From NCBI GenBank assembly GCA_964500605.1, contig CAZCOS010000001.1, positions 108,562 through 172,561 on the forward strand: a stretch of 64,000 bases of DNA, given 5' to 3'. Made by a program: the position numbers and the translations under genes. Of the stretch, positions 8,368-17,369 are shown piece by piece; the stretch's first letter is position 1; each line of letters begins with the position of its first letter. Under the pieces are notes generated by a model that saw only the letters and a list, made by a program, of their open reading frames with translations, had not been told where the DNA came from and made no database searches. The stretch is from Sterolibacterium sp964500605. Its GTDB lineage: Bacteria > Pseudomonadota > Gammaproteobacteria > Burkholderiales > Rhodocyclaceae.

Positions 8368-9291
8368 ATGAAAATCATCAACCTTCACCAAACACACAGC
8401 CTCCCCTGGCTTCCAGCTGCCTCGGCAATCGTCTGTGTCGGCCAACAACTGTTTCTGATCGGCGACAGCAGCCAGTACCTTCACCTCATTGATGAAAAAG
8501 GTGAACACCACCAGTTTCCACTGCTGCCAGATACCGATCCTGTCCGGGAGCCCCTGCCCAAGAATCAAAAAGCTGACTTCGAGAGCCTGATTCTGGATAC
8601 GACGAACAACACATTACTGGTTTTACCCTCCGGCTCGAAGAAAAACCGTATTCTGGGCATGCGCATAGAACTACCGAAGACGGACGTGGCCTATCCCCAA
8701 TACAAGAAAAGCCAGATCGCACATCCGATTGATTTCTCTCCCCTGTTCGATCGCGTCATGAAATACGCCCACATCAACGAAGAGGATTTCAACATCGAAG
8801 GTGGAGGTCAGTGGGGTACACGAGGCTGGTTTCTGCTCAATCGAGGCAATGGCCCGAATGCTCGGAATCTTATCGTGATACTCGAAGGCCGTGACTTGTC
8901 GGAAGGCCTGCCGGTAGCACAGTACGCACTCGACTTACCCATCCTTCAGAAAGGATCCGACGACAAACGTGTGTTGCCTAGCCTGACCGATGGCTGCATT
9001 GTTGACGACAGCCTGTATGTCGTCGCAGCCGCTGAAGCCGGTGCTTCCACCTATCACGATGGCGAAGTCATCGGCAGTCTGATTGCCCGTTACGATCTGA
9101 CCAACTTCACTTTACAGGCTTGGTGTCTTTTGCCTGGAAACACAAAATTTGAAGGAATCAGTGCAAAGGAAGTCTCTGCAAGAAGCACAAGACTCACCCT
9201 GGCTCTGTGCGCCGACAACGACGACCCGACACAAGCCGGGGCGGTATACCAAACCTGCCTGGAGATCACGAAAATGATGCAATCTTCCTGA
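8368..9291 (+). CDS. DUF6929-like protein, probable beta-propeller
   Basis: Protein of 307 residues without a signal peptide or membrane segment. It resembles the uncharacterised DUF6929 family, whose proteins look like incomplete beta-propellers related to esterase-like phytases. Features seen are FESLILDTTNNTLLVLPSGSKK near 70-95, the acidic/Gly-rich FNIEGGGQWG near 142-151, and repeated beta-strand-like segments. I infer no enzymatic activity. The gene is divergent from arnC. It appears less GC-rich than its neighbours, and its 3' end directly abuts repeat copy A, which suggests an acquired segment. A TATACT hexamer at 8353-8358 lies only 10 bases before the ATG, so the transcript might be leaderless if this is the -10. 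Confidence 0.65.
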   Translation: MKIINLHQTHSLPWLPAASAIVCVGQQLFLIGDSSQYLHLIDEKGEHHQFPLLPDTDPVREPLPKNQKADFESLILDTTNNTLLVLPSGSKKNRILGMRIELPKTDVAYPQYKKSQIAHPIDFSPLFDRVMKYAHINEEDFNIEGGGQWGTRGWFLLNRGNGPNARNLIVILEGRDLSEGLPVAQYALDLPILQKGSDDKRVLPSLTDGCIVDDSLYVVAAAEAGASTYHDGEVIGSLIARYDLTNFTLQAWCLLPGNTKFEGISAKEVSARSTRLTLALCADNDDPTQAGAVYQTCLEITKMMQSS

Positions 9292-9300
9292 TACCTACGC

Positions 9301-9567
9301 TTCAACCCAGAAACCGAAGTTAATCGCCAAGGTCCAGCATGAAGCCCTTGCTTTCGGAAGCACTTTGGCTCTGATTGGAACTCAGCTTTTGGGTAAGAAC
9401 ACCAAACCTCCGATTGCACGTTTTTCCGTCGGCCTGGCTGCGTTGCTCATCCTTGCAGGCACTCCGCACTCGCCCCCCGTATGCCACTTCGTCGCGCCTA
9501 GCCTATCAACAGCTAAGCACACCGGAAACACGCACACCTAAAGGCTTCCAACTGCGGCTTCCAGATT
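9301..9567 (+). repeat. Dispersed repeat, copy A (within the 9292-9699 gene-free stretch)
   Basis: This non-coding stretch matches, in inverted orientation, the segment 46392-46607. Shared blocks include AGAAACCGAAGTT at the left edge, CTCCGATTGCACGTTTTTCC in the middle, GCGTTGCTC-ATCCTTGCAGG, and AAGGCTTCCA near the right edge. Copy A has about 45 extra bases near 9475-9525. In both copies one frame reads a similar peptide (K-P-K-L, then Q-H-E-A-L, then KPPIARFS, then ALL-LAG), so it may be a decayed coding fragment. Bases 9568-9699 hold nothing recognisable except the ybeZ upstream region. Confidence 0.8.
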
Positions 9568-9699
9568 CATTCCTCCCCAAAACGGAACTGAGGACCCGCC
9601 GAAAACTCCTGCTTTCGCCTGCCCCCACCGACATTTCTTATTGCGAACCCCAAGGTTTAGAGGCAAAATCCGGCTGTCTTTTCTCCTGAAAATACCCGT

Positions 9700-10665
9700 T
9701 TGAAATCCCCCTCTGCCCATTCATGCACCGTTTTGCTGGAGCCGCTCGACAACCAGCAACTGGCCAACCTGTGCGGCCCGCTGGATGAAAACCTCCGCCA
9801 GATCGAAGCGGCTTACGATGTGGTACTTGCCCGCCGTGGCGAGCGCGTTCGCGTCAATGGCAGCAATGCCCGGCAGGCTGCCATTGCCATCCAGCACTTC
9901 TACAAGAAAAGTGCCGCGCCGTTGTCGATCGATGAAATTCAGCTAGGGCTGATCGAATTGAACAATCATGGCGTTGTGCTGGCCGAAGCCCCCGGCCTGC
10001 TGACCCGCAAATCTGATCTGCATGGCCGCACACCCCGACAGGTTCAATACCTGAAACAGATTCAGGAACACGACATCACCTTCGGCATGGGCCCGGCCGG
10101 AACGGGCAAAACCTATCTCGCCGTGGCCAGTGCGGTCGACGCGCTGGAGCGGGACCAAGTCAGCCGCATCATCCTCACCCGGCCCGCCGTCGAAGCGGGC
10201 GAGCGACTGGGCTTTCTGCCGGGCGATCTGAACCAGAAAGTCGACCCCTACCTGCGTCCCCTGTATGACGCACTTTACGATCTGATGGGTTTCGAAAAAG
10301 TCGTCAAGCTGTTCGAACGTCAAGCGATCGAAATCGCGCCCCTGGCCTACATGCGTGGCCGCACGCTCAACCATGCCTTCATCATTCTCGATGAAGCCCA
10401 GAACACGACCCCCGAACAGATGAAGATGTTCCTGACCCGCATCGGCATCGGAGCCAAGGCCGTGGTCACGGGCGATGCCACCCAGGTCGATCTGGCGCGC
10501 GGACAAAAAAGCGGGCTGACGGAAGCCCGACGCATTCTCTCGCAAGTGCGCGGTATTGCCTTCACCGACTTCCTTGCCGATGATGTGGTTCGCCACCCGC
10601 TAGTCGCCCGCATCGTTGCTGCTTACGAAGCTCATGACAAGAAAAAGCAGAGTGCCGACTCCTGA
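9700..10665 (+). CDS. ybeZ: PhoH-like P-loop ATPase YbeZ
   Basis: PhoH-family ATPase (321 residues) that works with YbeY in ribosome and RNA metabolism. Walker A GPAGTGKTYLA lies near residues 131-141 and Walker B FIILDEAQNTTPEQ near 227-240; the N-terminal part (about 20-110) is the usual PhoH accessory region. The start is a TTG at 9700, chosen because it gives the usual N-terminal length; no good Shine-Dalgarno sequence is present and the next in-frame starts cut into conserved sequence. Its end overlaps the beginning of ybeY. Neighbours ybeY, ybeX and lnt follow in the classical order. Confidence 0.93.
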   Translation: MKSPSAHSCTVLLEPLDNQQLANLCGPLDENLRQIEAAYDVVLARRGERVRVNGSNARQAAIAIQHFYKKSAAPLSIDEIQLGLIELNNHGVVLAEAPGLLTRKSDLHGRTPRQVQYLKQIQEHDITFGMGPAGTGKTYLAVASAVDALERDQVSRIILTRPAVEAGERLGFLPGDLNQKVDPYLRPLYDALYDLMGFEKVVKLFERQAIEIAPLAYMRGRTLNHAFIILDEAQNTTPEQMKMFLTRIGIGAKAVVTGDATQVDLARGQKSGLTEARRILSQVRGIAFTDFLADDVVRHPLVARIVAAYEAHDKKKQSADS

Positions 10666-11134
10666 TTCAAAGCCGACCACTGGCCCCAGCCTGTCTCTCG
10701 CCATCCAATATGCCTGCGATGAACCCGGGCAGCCCTCGCGCGCTCAACTGCGCCGATGGGTGAAGGCCGCACTGGAACCGCACCTCGAATCTGCCCTTAT
10801 CACCCTGCGTTTTGTCGACGAAGAAGAAGGGCGCACCCTGAACCGCGAATTCCGTGGTCGAGGAAGCCGAACAAAGGATTACGCCACCAATGTTCTTTCC
10901 TTTCCCTATTCCCGCGCGCCTCAACTAGCTGGCGATCTCGTCCTTTGCCAGTCCGTGATCCTGAAGGAAGCCGCCGAACAGGGCAAGCCACTGAACCACC
11001 ATCTCGCCCATCTCGTCCTTCATGGCATGCTGCACCTGCAAGGTCACGACCATGAAACGGATGCCGAAGCCGAAAAAATGGAAGCCCGGGAACGCCTGCT
11101 GCTCAAACGCTTCCGCATACCCGATCCCTACTGA
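10634..11134 (+). CDS. ybeY: Endoribonuclease YbeY, rRNA maturation factor
   Basis: Zinc-dependent single-strand endoribonuclease for 16S rRNA 3'-end maturation and ribosome quality control. The signature H-x3-H-x5-H is seen in HLVLHGMLHLQGHDH near residues 119-133. The conserved DYATNVLSFPY segment near 79-89 is also present. The ATG at 10634 overlaps the ybeZ end by 32 bases; an alternative ATG at 10616 would add six residues (MLLTKL) that are not conserved-looking. The N-terminus (about 1-20) is a Pro/Ser/Thr-rich extension. It is co-transcribed with ybeZ; ybeX follows after 32 bases. Confidence 0.94.
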   Translation: MTRKSRVPTPDSKPTTGPSLSLAIQYACDEPGQPSRAQLRRWVKAALEPHLESALITLRFVDEEEGRTLNREFRGRGSRTKDYATNVLSFPYSRAPQLAGDLVLCQSVILKEAAEQGKPLNHHLAHLVLHGMLHLQGHDHETDAEAEKMEARERLLLKRFRIPDPY

Positions 11135-11166
11135 ATTTCACGTTTCACGACACTTCATTAAACCTC

Positions 11167-12006
11167 ATGGACCCTGCCAGTCGACCAACCCTTCTCGAAC
11201 GCCTTTCCGCCTTGCTGACCCGCGCCCCCGAAGACCGCGAGGAACTGCTTGAACTGCTGCACACCTCCTTCGAGCGCAATCTGCTCGATTCCGACGCTTT
11301 ATCCATTATCGAAGGCGCACTGGGGGTATCGGACATCCAGGTACGCGACATCATGGTTCCCCGCGCCCAGATGGATGTCATCGACATCAACGACACCCCG
11401 GAAGAAATCACAGGCTTCATCATCGAAGCCACCCACTCCCGCTTTCCGGCCATCGACCAGAACAAGGATGATGTCATTGGCGTCCTGCTGGCCAAGGACC
11501 TGCTGCGTTACTTCGCTGGCAAGGAATTCGACCTGCGCGACACGCTGCGCCCCGCCATCTTCATTCCAGAATCCAAACGGCTGAATGTCCTGCTGCGCGA
11601 GTTTCGCGCCTCCCACAACCACATGGCCATCGTCGTCGACGAATACGGCGGTGTCGCCGGGTTAGTCACCATCGAAGACGTGTTAGAACAGATCGTGGGC
11701 GACATCGACGACGAATACGATTTTGATGAAGCGGCAGACAACATCGTGCTCGACAACACCGGCAACTATCGCGTGAAGGCCACCACCGAAATCGCCGATT
11801 TCAATGAAGCCTTCAAGACTTCGTTTCCCGATGATGAAGTCGACACCATCGGTGGCATCATCATCCAGCACCTCGGTCGTCTGCCCAAGCGCGGTGAAAA
11901 CATCCAGTTGGCCGATCTCGACATCCGTATCCTGCGGGCAGATAGCCGACGCATCCACACACTGCTGATTTCCCCTCAACGGCGCATGGCACTGGACAAG
12001 GCGTGA
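11167..12006 (+). CDS. ybeX: CBS-pair CorC/HlyC-family protein YbeX
   Basis: Cytoplasmic protein (279 residues) linked to magnesium/cobalt homeostasis and ribosome-associated functions. The order of domains is an N-terminal helical part, a CBS pair at about 65-185 (first motif IMVPRAQMDVID near 62-73, second near MAIVVDEYGG at 155-164), and a CorC_HlyC transporter-associated domain at about 200-275 (TIGGIIIQHLGRLPKRGE). It lacks the membrane DUF21 domain of full-length CorB/HlyC relatives, which is normal for YbeX. Its TGA overlaps the GTG start of lnt (GTGA), indicating translational coupling. Confidence 0.92.
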   Translation: MDPASRPTLLERLSALLTRAPEDREELLELLHTSFERNLLDSDALSIIEGALGVSDIQVRDIMVPRAQMDVIDINDTPEEITGFIIEATHSRFPAIDQNKDDVIGVLLAKDLLRYFAGKEFDLRDTLRPAIFIPESKRLNVLLREFRASHNHMAIVVDEYGGVAGLVTIEDVLEQIVGDIDDEYDFDEAADNIVLDNTGNYRVKATTEIADFNEAFKTSFPDDEVDTIGGIIIQHLGRLPKRGENIQLADLDIRILRADSRRIHTLLISPQRRMALDKA

Positions 12007-13550
12007 AGCACACGCCCCTTTCCCTGCGGGCACTGCTTGCCCTGATTACCGGCGCAGTCGCCGTTTTTGGTTTTTCGCCTTACGACCTCTTTTTCCTTCC
12101 GCCACTCTGCCTTGCCCTGCTGTTCAATCTGTGGCGAAACGCATCCAGTCCTCGTCAAGCGGCTACTTTGGGGTGGATATGGGGATGCGGTTTTTTTCTC
12201 ACCGGCATTTCCTGGGTCTATGTCAGCCTCCACGATATCGGCGGAATGCCTGCGCCTTTCGCCCTTACTGCGACCCTTCTGTTCTGTCTGTTCTTCGCCC
12301 TTTATCCCGCTCTCGCCGGTGGGCTGTTCCGACGTTTTTCCAGCGGCGCACCCTGGCGGGATGCCCTGCTGGTTGCCGCCATCTGGATGTTCACGGAATG
12401 GCTGCGCGGGTGGCTGCTGACCGGTTTTCCGTGGCTGGCCAGCGGCTACGCCCACACCCCTCCCAGCCCCCTGGCGGGCTATGCCGCCGTGACCGGCGTT
12501 TATGGCATCGGCCTGCTTTCCGCCCTCCTCTCCGGGCTGCTGGCCTGGGGCTGGCAGGATAACCGCTTGAAAAGCCGTTTCGCCCTGCTGCTCGCCTTCC
12601 TGCTCATTCCGGGGTTGGGCGCATTGCTTTCCCGCATGGACTGGACGCAACCCACCGGCAAGCCCCTGACCGTCAGTCTGCTTCAGGGCAACATTCCCCA
12701 GGAAAGCAAATGGGAACGCCAACTCGTCCCCATGTCACTGGCCGCCTACAGAAAGCTCGTTTCTGCTTACCCGGCGCAACTTCGCATCCTCCCTGAAACG
12801 GCCTTGCCGATGTTCATCGACGAAGTCCCCGAAGAATACCTGGCCATGCTGCTGGCGCAGGGCGACACCATCACCGGCGTTGCCGCCCGGGTCCAGGAAC
12901 CCGGTAAACCTTCGGGTTACGCCAACATCGCCCTCGCCCTCACGCAGGACCACCCCCTGCAAAGTTATGCCAAATCCCATCTCGTTCCCTTTGGTGAATA
13001 CACCCCTGCGGGCTTTCTCTGGTTCATGGCCCAGCTGAACATGCCCATGTCCGATTTCTCTCCCGGCGCGAAACACCAGCCTCCGCTGGAAATCGCCGGA
13101 CAGAAAATTGCCGCCAACATCTGTTACGAAGACCTCTTTGGTGAAGAAATCATCCGCGCCCTGCCGCAGGCCACCTTGCTGGTCAACCTGTCCAACACCG
13201 CCTGGTTCGGCGACTCGCTCGCCCAGCCCCAGCACCTCCAGATTGCCCGCATGCGCGCCCTTGAAACCGGTCGTACCATGCTGCGCGCCACCAACACCGG
13301 CATGACCGCCGCCATTGCCCCGGACGGACGCATTCTGGGCGTTGCCCCCCCCTTCCAGACCACCGGCCTGACCGTCGAAGTCATGGGACACACGGGTGCT
13401 ACGCCCTATGTCCGATGGGGAAACACACTGGCCCTGTTGATGGCCACCCTGATGGCCTTTGTCGCCCTGCGTCCAACCCGGCGCAGGGACGAAGTTGGGA
13501 ACGAAACCAAACAAAACGAGGCGCCCGACCATGCCTCCACGCAAGACTGA
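12003..13550 (+). CDS. lnt: Apolipoprotein N-acyltransferase
   Basis: Inner-membrane enzyme (515 residues) that N-acylates the amino-terminal Cys of lipoproteins. About six to seven hydrophobic helices fill residues 1-200, followed by a periplasmic nitrilase-like domain (about 220-475) and a final membrane segment near 475-500. The catalytic triad is visible: Glu in RILPETALP, Lys in YAKSHLVPFGEY, and Cys in NICYEDLFGEE. The GTG start overlaps the ybeX stop by 4 bases. The end overlaps the next membrane protein gene by about 20 bases. Confidence 0.95.
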   Translation: MKHTPLSLRALLALITGAVAVFGFSPYDLFFLPPLCLALLFNLWRNASSPRQAATLGWIWGCGFFLTGISWVYVSLHDIGGMPAPFALTATLLFCLFFALYPALAGGLFRRFSSGAPWRDALLVAAIWMFTEWLRGWLLTGFPWLASGYAHTPPSPLAGYAAVTGVYGIGLLSALLSGLLAWGWQDNRLKSRFALLLAFLLIPGLGALLSRMDWTQPTGKPLTVSLLQGNIPQESKWERQLVPMSLAAYRKLVSAYPAQLRILPETALPMFIDEVPEEYLAMLLAQGDTITGVAARVQEPGKPSGYANIALALTQDHPLQSYAKSHLVPFGEYTPAGFLWFMAQLNMPMSDFSPGAKHQPPLEIAGQKIAANICYEDLFGEEIIRALPQATLLVNLSNTAWFGDSLAQPQHLQIARMRALETGRTMLRATNTGMTAAIAPDGRILGVAPPFQTTGLTVEVMGHTGATPYVRWGNTLALLMATLMAFVALRPTRRRDEVGNETKQNEAPDHASTQD

Positions 13551-14388
13551 AAAACCAAAACATAAACTGAAACTGAAACACAACGCCCCAGCGGTCCGGG
13601 CTGCCCAGGCTTTTCCGGCCACGCCCTCTACGCCGACGCGTTGGGAAGCACTCGATGCCCTGCGAGGGGGAGCGGTACTGGCGATGATGGCCTACCACTT
13701 CTGTTTTGATCTCAATTATCTGGGCTGGATCCACCAGGACATCAATCACGACCTGCGCTGGCAGACGGCCCGCTCGCTCATCCTGGGCAGTTTTCTTTTT
13801 TGCGTCGGTGCGGCTCAAGCCCTGGCCGCCCACCAGCAGATTCAGCCTGCCCTACGCTGGCGACGCATCGGAAAAATCGCGGCCGCCGCCCTACTCGTCA
13901 GCCTCGGCAGCGGACTGATGTTCCCCGCAACCTTCATCTGGTTTGGCGTGCTCCATGCCATCGCCGTCATGAGCCTCCTCCTGCTGGGAATGGAGAAAAT
14001 GTTCGACCGGCTTAAAACTTCTCCGAAGTCACGGGTGGCCTGGCTGCTGTTTCTCGCGCCCCTGTGTCTGCTCTCTGGCAATTTCTTCCAGCACCCGGCT
14101 TTCGACACTCCCTGGCTCGCCTGGATCGGATTCGCAACCCACCCGCCCGCCACCGAAGATTATGTACCCCTCCTGCCCTGGTTCGGCCTGTGCCTCATCG
14201 GACAAGCTGTCATGCAACAGCGCCTGTCACGATCTTCACAAACTGCGCAAACGGTCTTTACCCCCTTCACTGCACCACGATGGCTACTGCGCGTGGGTCG
14301 CCACAGCCTGCCCTTCTACCTCCTGCACCAACCTCTATTGCTCGGCATCCTGATCCCGCTCACCCACTTCCTCAGGACGCCTTCCTGA
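13531..14388 (+). CDS. Membrane acetyltransferase-like protein (HGSNAT catalytic-domain family)
   Basis: Integral membrane protein of 285 residues resembling the bacterial DUF1624/HGSNAT catalytic family (heparan-alpha-glucosaminide N-acetyltransferase-like). The N-terminal 30 residues are Lys/Pro-rich and cytoplasmic. The family signature ALRGGAVLAMMAYHFCFDL follows, and about seven hydrophobic helices are visible. The substrate is unknown; bacterial members are mostly uncharacterised. I start at the ATG at 13531 inside the lnt end; an upstream frame from 13459 adds 24 residues that lie wholly within lnt and look random. The 10-base gap to the TonB-like gene suggests one operon. Confidence 0.78.
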   Translation: MPPRKTEKPKHKLKLKHNAPAVRAAQAFPATPSTPTRWEALDALRGGAVLAMMAYHFCFDLNYLGWIHQDINHDLRWQTARSLILGSFLFCVGAAQALAAHQQIQPALRWRRIGKIAAAALLVSLGSGLMFPATFIWFGVLHAIAVMSLLLLGMEKMFDRLKTSPKSRVAWLLFLAPLCLLSGNFFQHPAFDTPWLAWIGFATHPPATEDYVPLLPWFGLCLIGQAVMQQRLSRSSQTAQTVFTPFTAPRWLLRVGRHSLPFYLLHQPLLLGILIPLTHFLRTPS

Positions 14389-14398
14389 CCTTCCGTCA

Positions 14399-15130
14399 AT
14401 GGCACGCCCGGCTCTTTCCGCTCAAACCTTGCGTGCCCTGTTTCACGCCCTACTATTCTCTCTCGGGCTCCATGCCCTGCTCCTCCTTCAGCAACCCCTT
14501 CCGGACAATCCCGCCCGAAACAGGCAGACCGCTCTCCGAGCACGCCTGCTTCCCCCCACATCTTCGACAAAGCCCACGGCGAAGCCCCTTTCGGCTTCGC
14601 AAAAAACAAGCCCCCACGAAAATCCCGAACCGTCCTCTGCGCCAGAACCGCCAAAGCCCTCACCAACCCCGGTGACTGCCGTCAAAGCCGAAGCATCACC
14701 AGCCCAATGGCTCGCAAGCAATCCGCAGAGGCCAGGAACGCCTCAGCCGGAATCCGCTTCGGGCAGGCAAACGCTTGTCCACAAGGAATCTCCTGATCCT
14801 GCCCCAAACACGGAAAGCGAAGGGATACGCCAGTACCGCATCGCACTGGCGCGTACGGCGCGTCTGCTGCGCAGCGAGCCAGATCGAACGCAGAAGAAGG
14901 AGACAAACGACCTCACGAACAATGTCAGGGTCGTGCGCCTCCAGCTGGAATTCGAAGCAGGGGGACAGCTTCAGGCTTGCACCCTGTTGGAAAGCAGCGG
15001 CCAAAACGTGCTGGACGCAAGAGCCCTCGAATGGATGAGCCGCGCCGCAAGACAAACCCGACTACCCGACGCGCTAACAGGACAACCCTTCCGGATCGCC
15101 CTCACACTGGAATTTGACCCGTCTGAATGA
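14399..15130 (+). CDS. TonB-like energy-transducing protein
   Basis: Protein of 243 residues with TonB architecture. An N-terminal membrane anchor (about 12-32) is followed by a Pro/Ser/Lys-rich periplasmic spacer (about 35-135) and a C-terminal domain (about 170-243) of TonB_C type, with VVRLQLEFEAGGQLQACTLLESSG and a final beta strand. The domain would contact TonB boxes of outer-membrane receptors; no receptor and no exbB/exbD are nearby. The anchor lacks an obvious SxxxH motif: the helix begins HALLFSLGLHALLLL, which has a His but different spacing, so partner specificity is uncertain. It follows the membrane acetyltransferase gene by 10 bases. Confidence 0.78.
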   Translation: MARPALSAQTLRALFHALLFSLGLHALLLLQQPLPDNPARNRQTALRARLLPPTSSTKPTAKPLSASQKTSPHENPEPSSAPEPPKPSPTPVTAVKAEASPAQWLASNPQRPGTPQPESASGRQTLVHKESPDPAPNTESEGIRQYRIALARTARLLRSEPDRTQKKETNDLTNNVRVVRLQLEFEAGGQLQACTLLESSGQNVLDARALEWMSRAARQTRLPDALTGQPFRIALTLEFDPSE

Positions 15131-15356
15131 GCCACACCGAGCCCGGCTCAGGGCAATCGTATTTGATTTTCGATGATGGATTGCTCCCCGGCTTGTCCAG
15201 TGCGCCCGCCGGGGCGAGTCCCGGCAACGTTGAAAATGAAGCCGCACCTCGAAGCATCGCGCAAAGAGGGTTCGGAGCGAATGACCATTCAGAGCGAGTG
15301 TGGATTCGCCTCTACGGGGTGGGAAAATTTCAAATGGAATTACCCTAGAGCCCAGC

Positions 15357-15902
15357 TCAAGGAGGCGGCAAATCAGCGCAGAGAAAATTGAACTGCCCCA
15401 CCGCGCGGTCGGCCAGGTAATGGCGCAGGGTCAGGGCAATGGTCCGAAAGGCAATGGCCTCCCAGGGAATCTGCTCTGCGCTGAACAAAGCGATTTCCAG
15501 CGTTTCAACCCCTGCTGCAAAATCCGTATCCAGCAGACGGGCTTCGTAGATCGCGTGAATCTGGCTGATGTGCGGCACGCTGATGAGGGTGTAGAGCCGC
15601 CCCAGCTCCACCCGTGCACAGGCCTCCTCACGGGTTTCGCGCAAGGCGGCTTCGGCCATGGTTTCATTGTTTTCCATGAAGCCGGCGGGCAGTGTCCAGA
15701 GGCCATATCGCGGCTCGATAGCGCGACGGCAAAGGAGGATACGGCCTTCCCACACGGGCAACGTGCCGACCACCAGCTTGGGGTTCTGATAATGAATCTG
15801 CCCGCAGGCATCACAAACAGCGCGCGGCAGGCTATCCCCCTCCGGTACCCGGAAGTGGGTCGGGGTACCGCATTGGCTGCAAAAATTGATTTTTGGTTCC
15901 AT
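15357..15902 (-). CDS. Nudix hydrolase with N-terminal zinc ribbon
   Basis: Protein of 181 residues. A zinc ribbon with two C-x2-C pairs (Cys 8/11 and 30/33) is followed by a Nudix domain at about 40-165. The Nudix box is intact in GFMENNETMAEAALRETREEACA, with the catalytic Glu residues. The arrangement resembles NudC-like and ADP-ribose/NADH pyrophosphatases, but NudC's longer N-terminal domain is absent, so the substrate is open. It lies 33 bases downstream of the RND outer-membrane gene and is likely the last gene of that transcript. Between it and the TonB-like gene (15131-15356) there is no supportable gene. Confidence 0.88.
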   Translation of the reverse strand: MEPKINFCSQCGTPTHFRVPEGDSLPRAVCDACGQIHYQNPKLVVGTLPVWEGRILLCRRAIEPRYGLWTLPAGFMENNETMAEAALRETREEACARVELGRLYTLISVPHISQIHAIYEARLLDTDFAAGVETLEIALFSAEQIPWEAIAFRTIALTLRHYLADRAVGQFNFLCADLPPP

Positions 15903-15935
15903 GGCCCACCCATTCTATTTCAGGAGCAGGCCGTC

Positions 15936-17369
15936 TTACGGAGAATGTGGCGACGGCGTTTCCGTTCCTCCCCCCAGGTTCTTCAACAAGGTCGCGTGAC
16001 TGAGCAGGGCCTGCCCCTGAAGCCCAAGAAGGGTGCGCCGGGCATTCAAGGCCGCGGTTTGCGTCGTCACCACATTCAGATACGACAGAATGCCCGCCCG
16101 GTACTGGTTTTCGGCAATGCGCCGGGCTTCTTCGGCAGCTCGAACCGCGCGAGTCTGGCTTTCGATTTCTTCCCGCAAGGCACGCAGGCTGGCCAGATTG
16201 TCTTCCACTTCCTGAAAAACCGTCAGCACCGTCTGGCGATAAAACGCCACATTCTTGTCGTAAGCGGCAACAGCCCCTTCTTCCTGTGCTCGCCGTGCGC
16301 CGCCATCCAGGAGGCTTAGGGCCAACGTGGGGCCCAGCGACCAGAAGCGATGCGGCTGGGTGAGCAGTTCCGAAAAACGGCTGTTCTGACCGCCCGTGCT
16401 GACACTGAAGCTCAAACTGGGAAACCAGGCTGCCCGAGCGACTCCGATGGCGGCATTGGCCGCAGCCATGCGTCGCTCTGAGGCAGCCACATCTGGACGA
16501 CGTTCCAGCAGGGTGGCGGGCAGCAAATCCGGCAAGGCGGGCAATTCGGGCAAGCCCGGGCGTGCGGCGAGAGCCGGAAGGTTGAATTGGGCGGGTAGCT
16601 GACCCACCAGCAGGGCAAGGGCATGTTCAAGGCGGGCCCGCTGGGCAGAAAGCTCGCTGGCTTGTGTCCGGGCCGATTCCAGTTGCGTTTCGGCCTGAAC
16701 GACATCCAGACGGCTGACCACGCCCGCTTGATGGCGATGACGGGTGATTTCCAGCGATCGTGCATAAGCCTCGACGGTTTCCTTCAACAAGACCTGCTGG
16801 GCCTCGATCGTCCGGAGCTGGAAATAGGTCTGAGCCAGCGTCAGTTGAGCAGAAAGCAGGGCCGACTGCCAATCCGCCTGCGCAGCTTCGAACGAGGCTT
16901 GTCCGGCCTCGATATGACGTCCGCGCTGCCCCCACAGATCCGCCTCCCAGCTTGCATTGAGCGCGAGCTTCACATTATGGGTGGGCGGTGCTTGCAGCCC
17001 ACTGGCTGAAGCGGCGGATTGGCTGCGTGTCCCTGCCAGACTCAAGCCCAGCGTGGGCGAGACAGCTGCCTGCACGGTGGCGAGCAGGGCCTGCGCCTCG
17101 CGCAACTGCGCACCGGCGGCTGCAACATTCTGGTTGGAAGAGGCCACCTGTTTCATCAACGCGTCCAGCCCTGCATCCCCATAGACGGTCCACCAATCAC
17201 CGCGCGGCTGCTGGTCCTGAGGGCGGGCCGTCTGCCAGGGACCGTCCTCCTTGAAATGTGACGCCTGCGGCCATTCGGGACGGTGGTAGTCCGGCCCCAC
17301 GGCACAGGAAGACAAGCCAAGAAGAAGAAAAACTGCTGACAGCGGGACAGGCCACACAGAAGATTTCAT
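15936..17369 (-). CDS. RND efflux outer-membrane lipoprotein, NodT/OprM family
   Basis: Outer-membrane channel (477 residues) of a tripartite efflux system. A lipoprotein signal peptide with lipobox LSSC precedes the mature start CAVGPDYHRPEW, the classical OprM/NodT N-terminus. Two repeated OEP domains follow with long coiled-coil segments (for example near 175-225 and 390-430). The ATG at 17369 overlaps the TGA of the upstream RND gene (ATGA). A longer frame reaching 17651 lies inside that RND gene and is discarded. It is the fourth gene of the efflux operon. Confidence 0.94.
   Translation of the reverse strand: MKSSVWPVPLSAVFLLLGLSSCAVGPDYHRPEWPQASHFKEDGPWQTARPQDQQPRGDWWTVYGDAGLDALMKQVASSNQNVAAAGAQLREAQALLATVQAAVSPTLGLSLAGTRSQSAASASGLQAPPTHNVKLALNASWEADLWGQRGRHIEAGQASFEAAQADWQSALLSAQLTLAQTYFQLRTIEAQQVLLKETVEAYARSLEITRHRHQAGVVSRLDVVQAETQLESARTQASELSAQRARLEHALALLVGQLPAQFNLPALAARPGLPELPALPDLLPATLLERRPDVAASERRMAAANAAIGVARAAWFPSLSFSVSTGGQNSRFSELLTQPHRFWSLGPTLALSLLDGGARRAQEEGAVAAYDKNVAFYRQTVLTVFQEVEDNLASLRALREEIESQTRAVRAAEEARRIAENQYRAGILSYLNVVTTQTAALNARRTLLGLQGQALLSHATLLKNLGGGTETPSPHSP

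Noticed and set aside
9375..9689. A 104-codon frame through repeat copy A
   Set aside because: It follows a different frame from the one whose peptide is conserved between the two repeat copies, and has no family look.
15127..15348. A 73-codon frame whose ATG overlaps the tonB-like stop (ATGA)
   Set aside because: The overlap is attractive, but the peptide has no recognisable family, no membrane or signal features, and coding-like bias is weak. I do not call it a gene.
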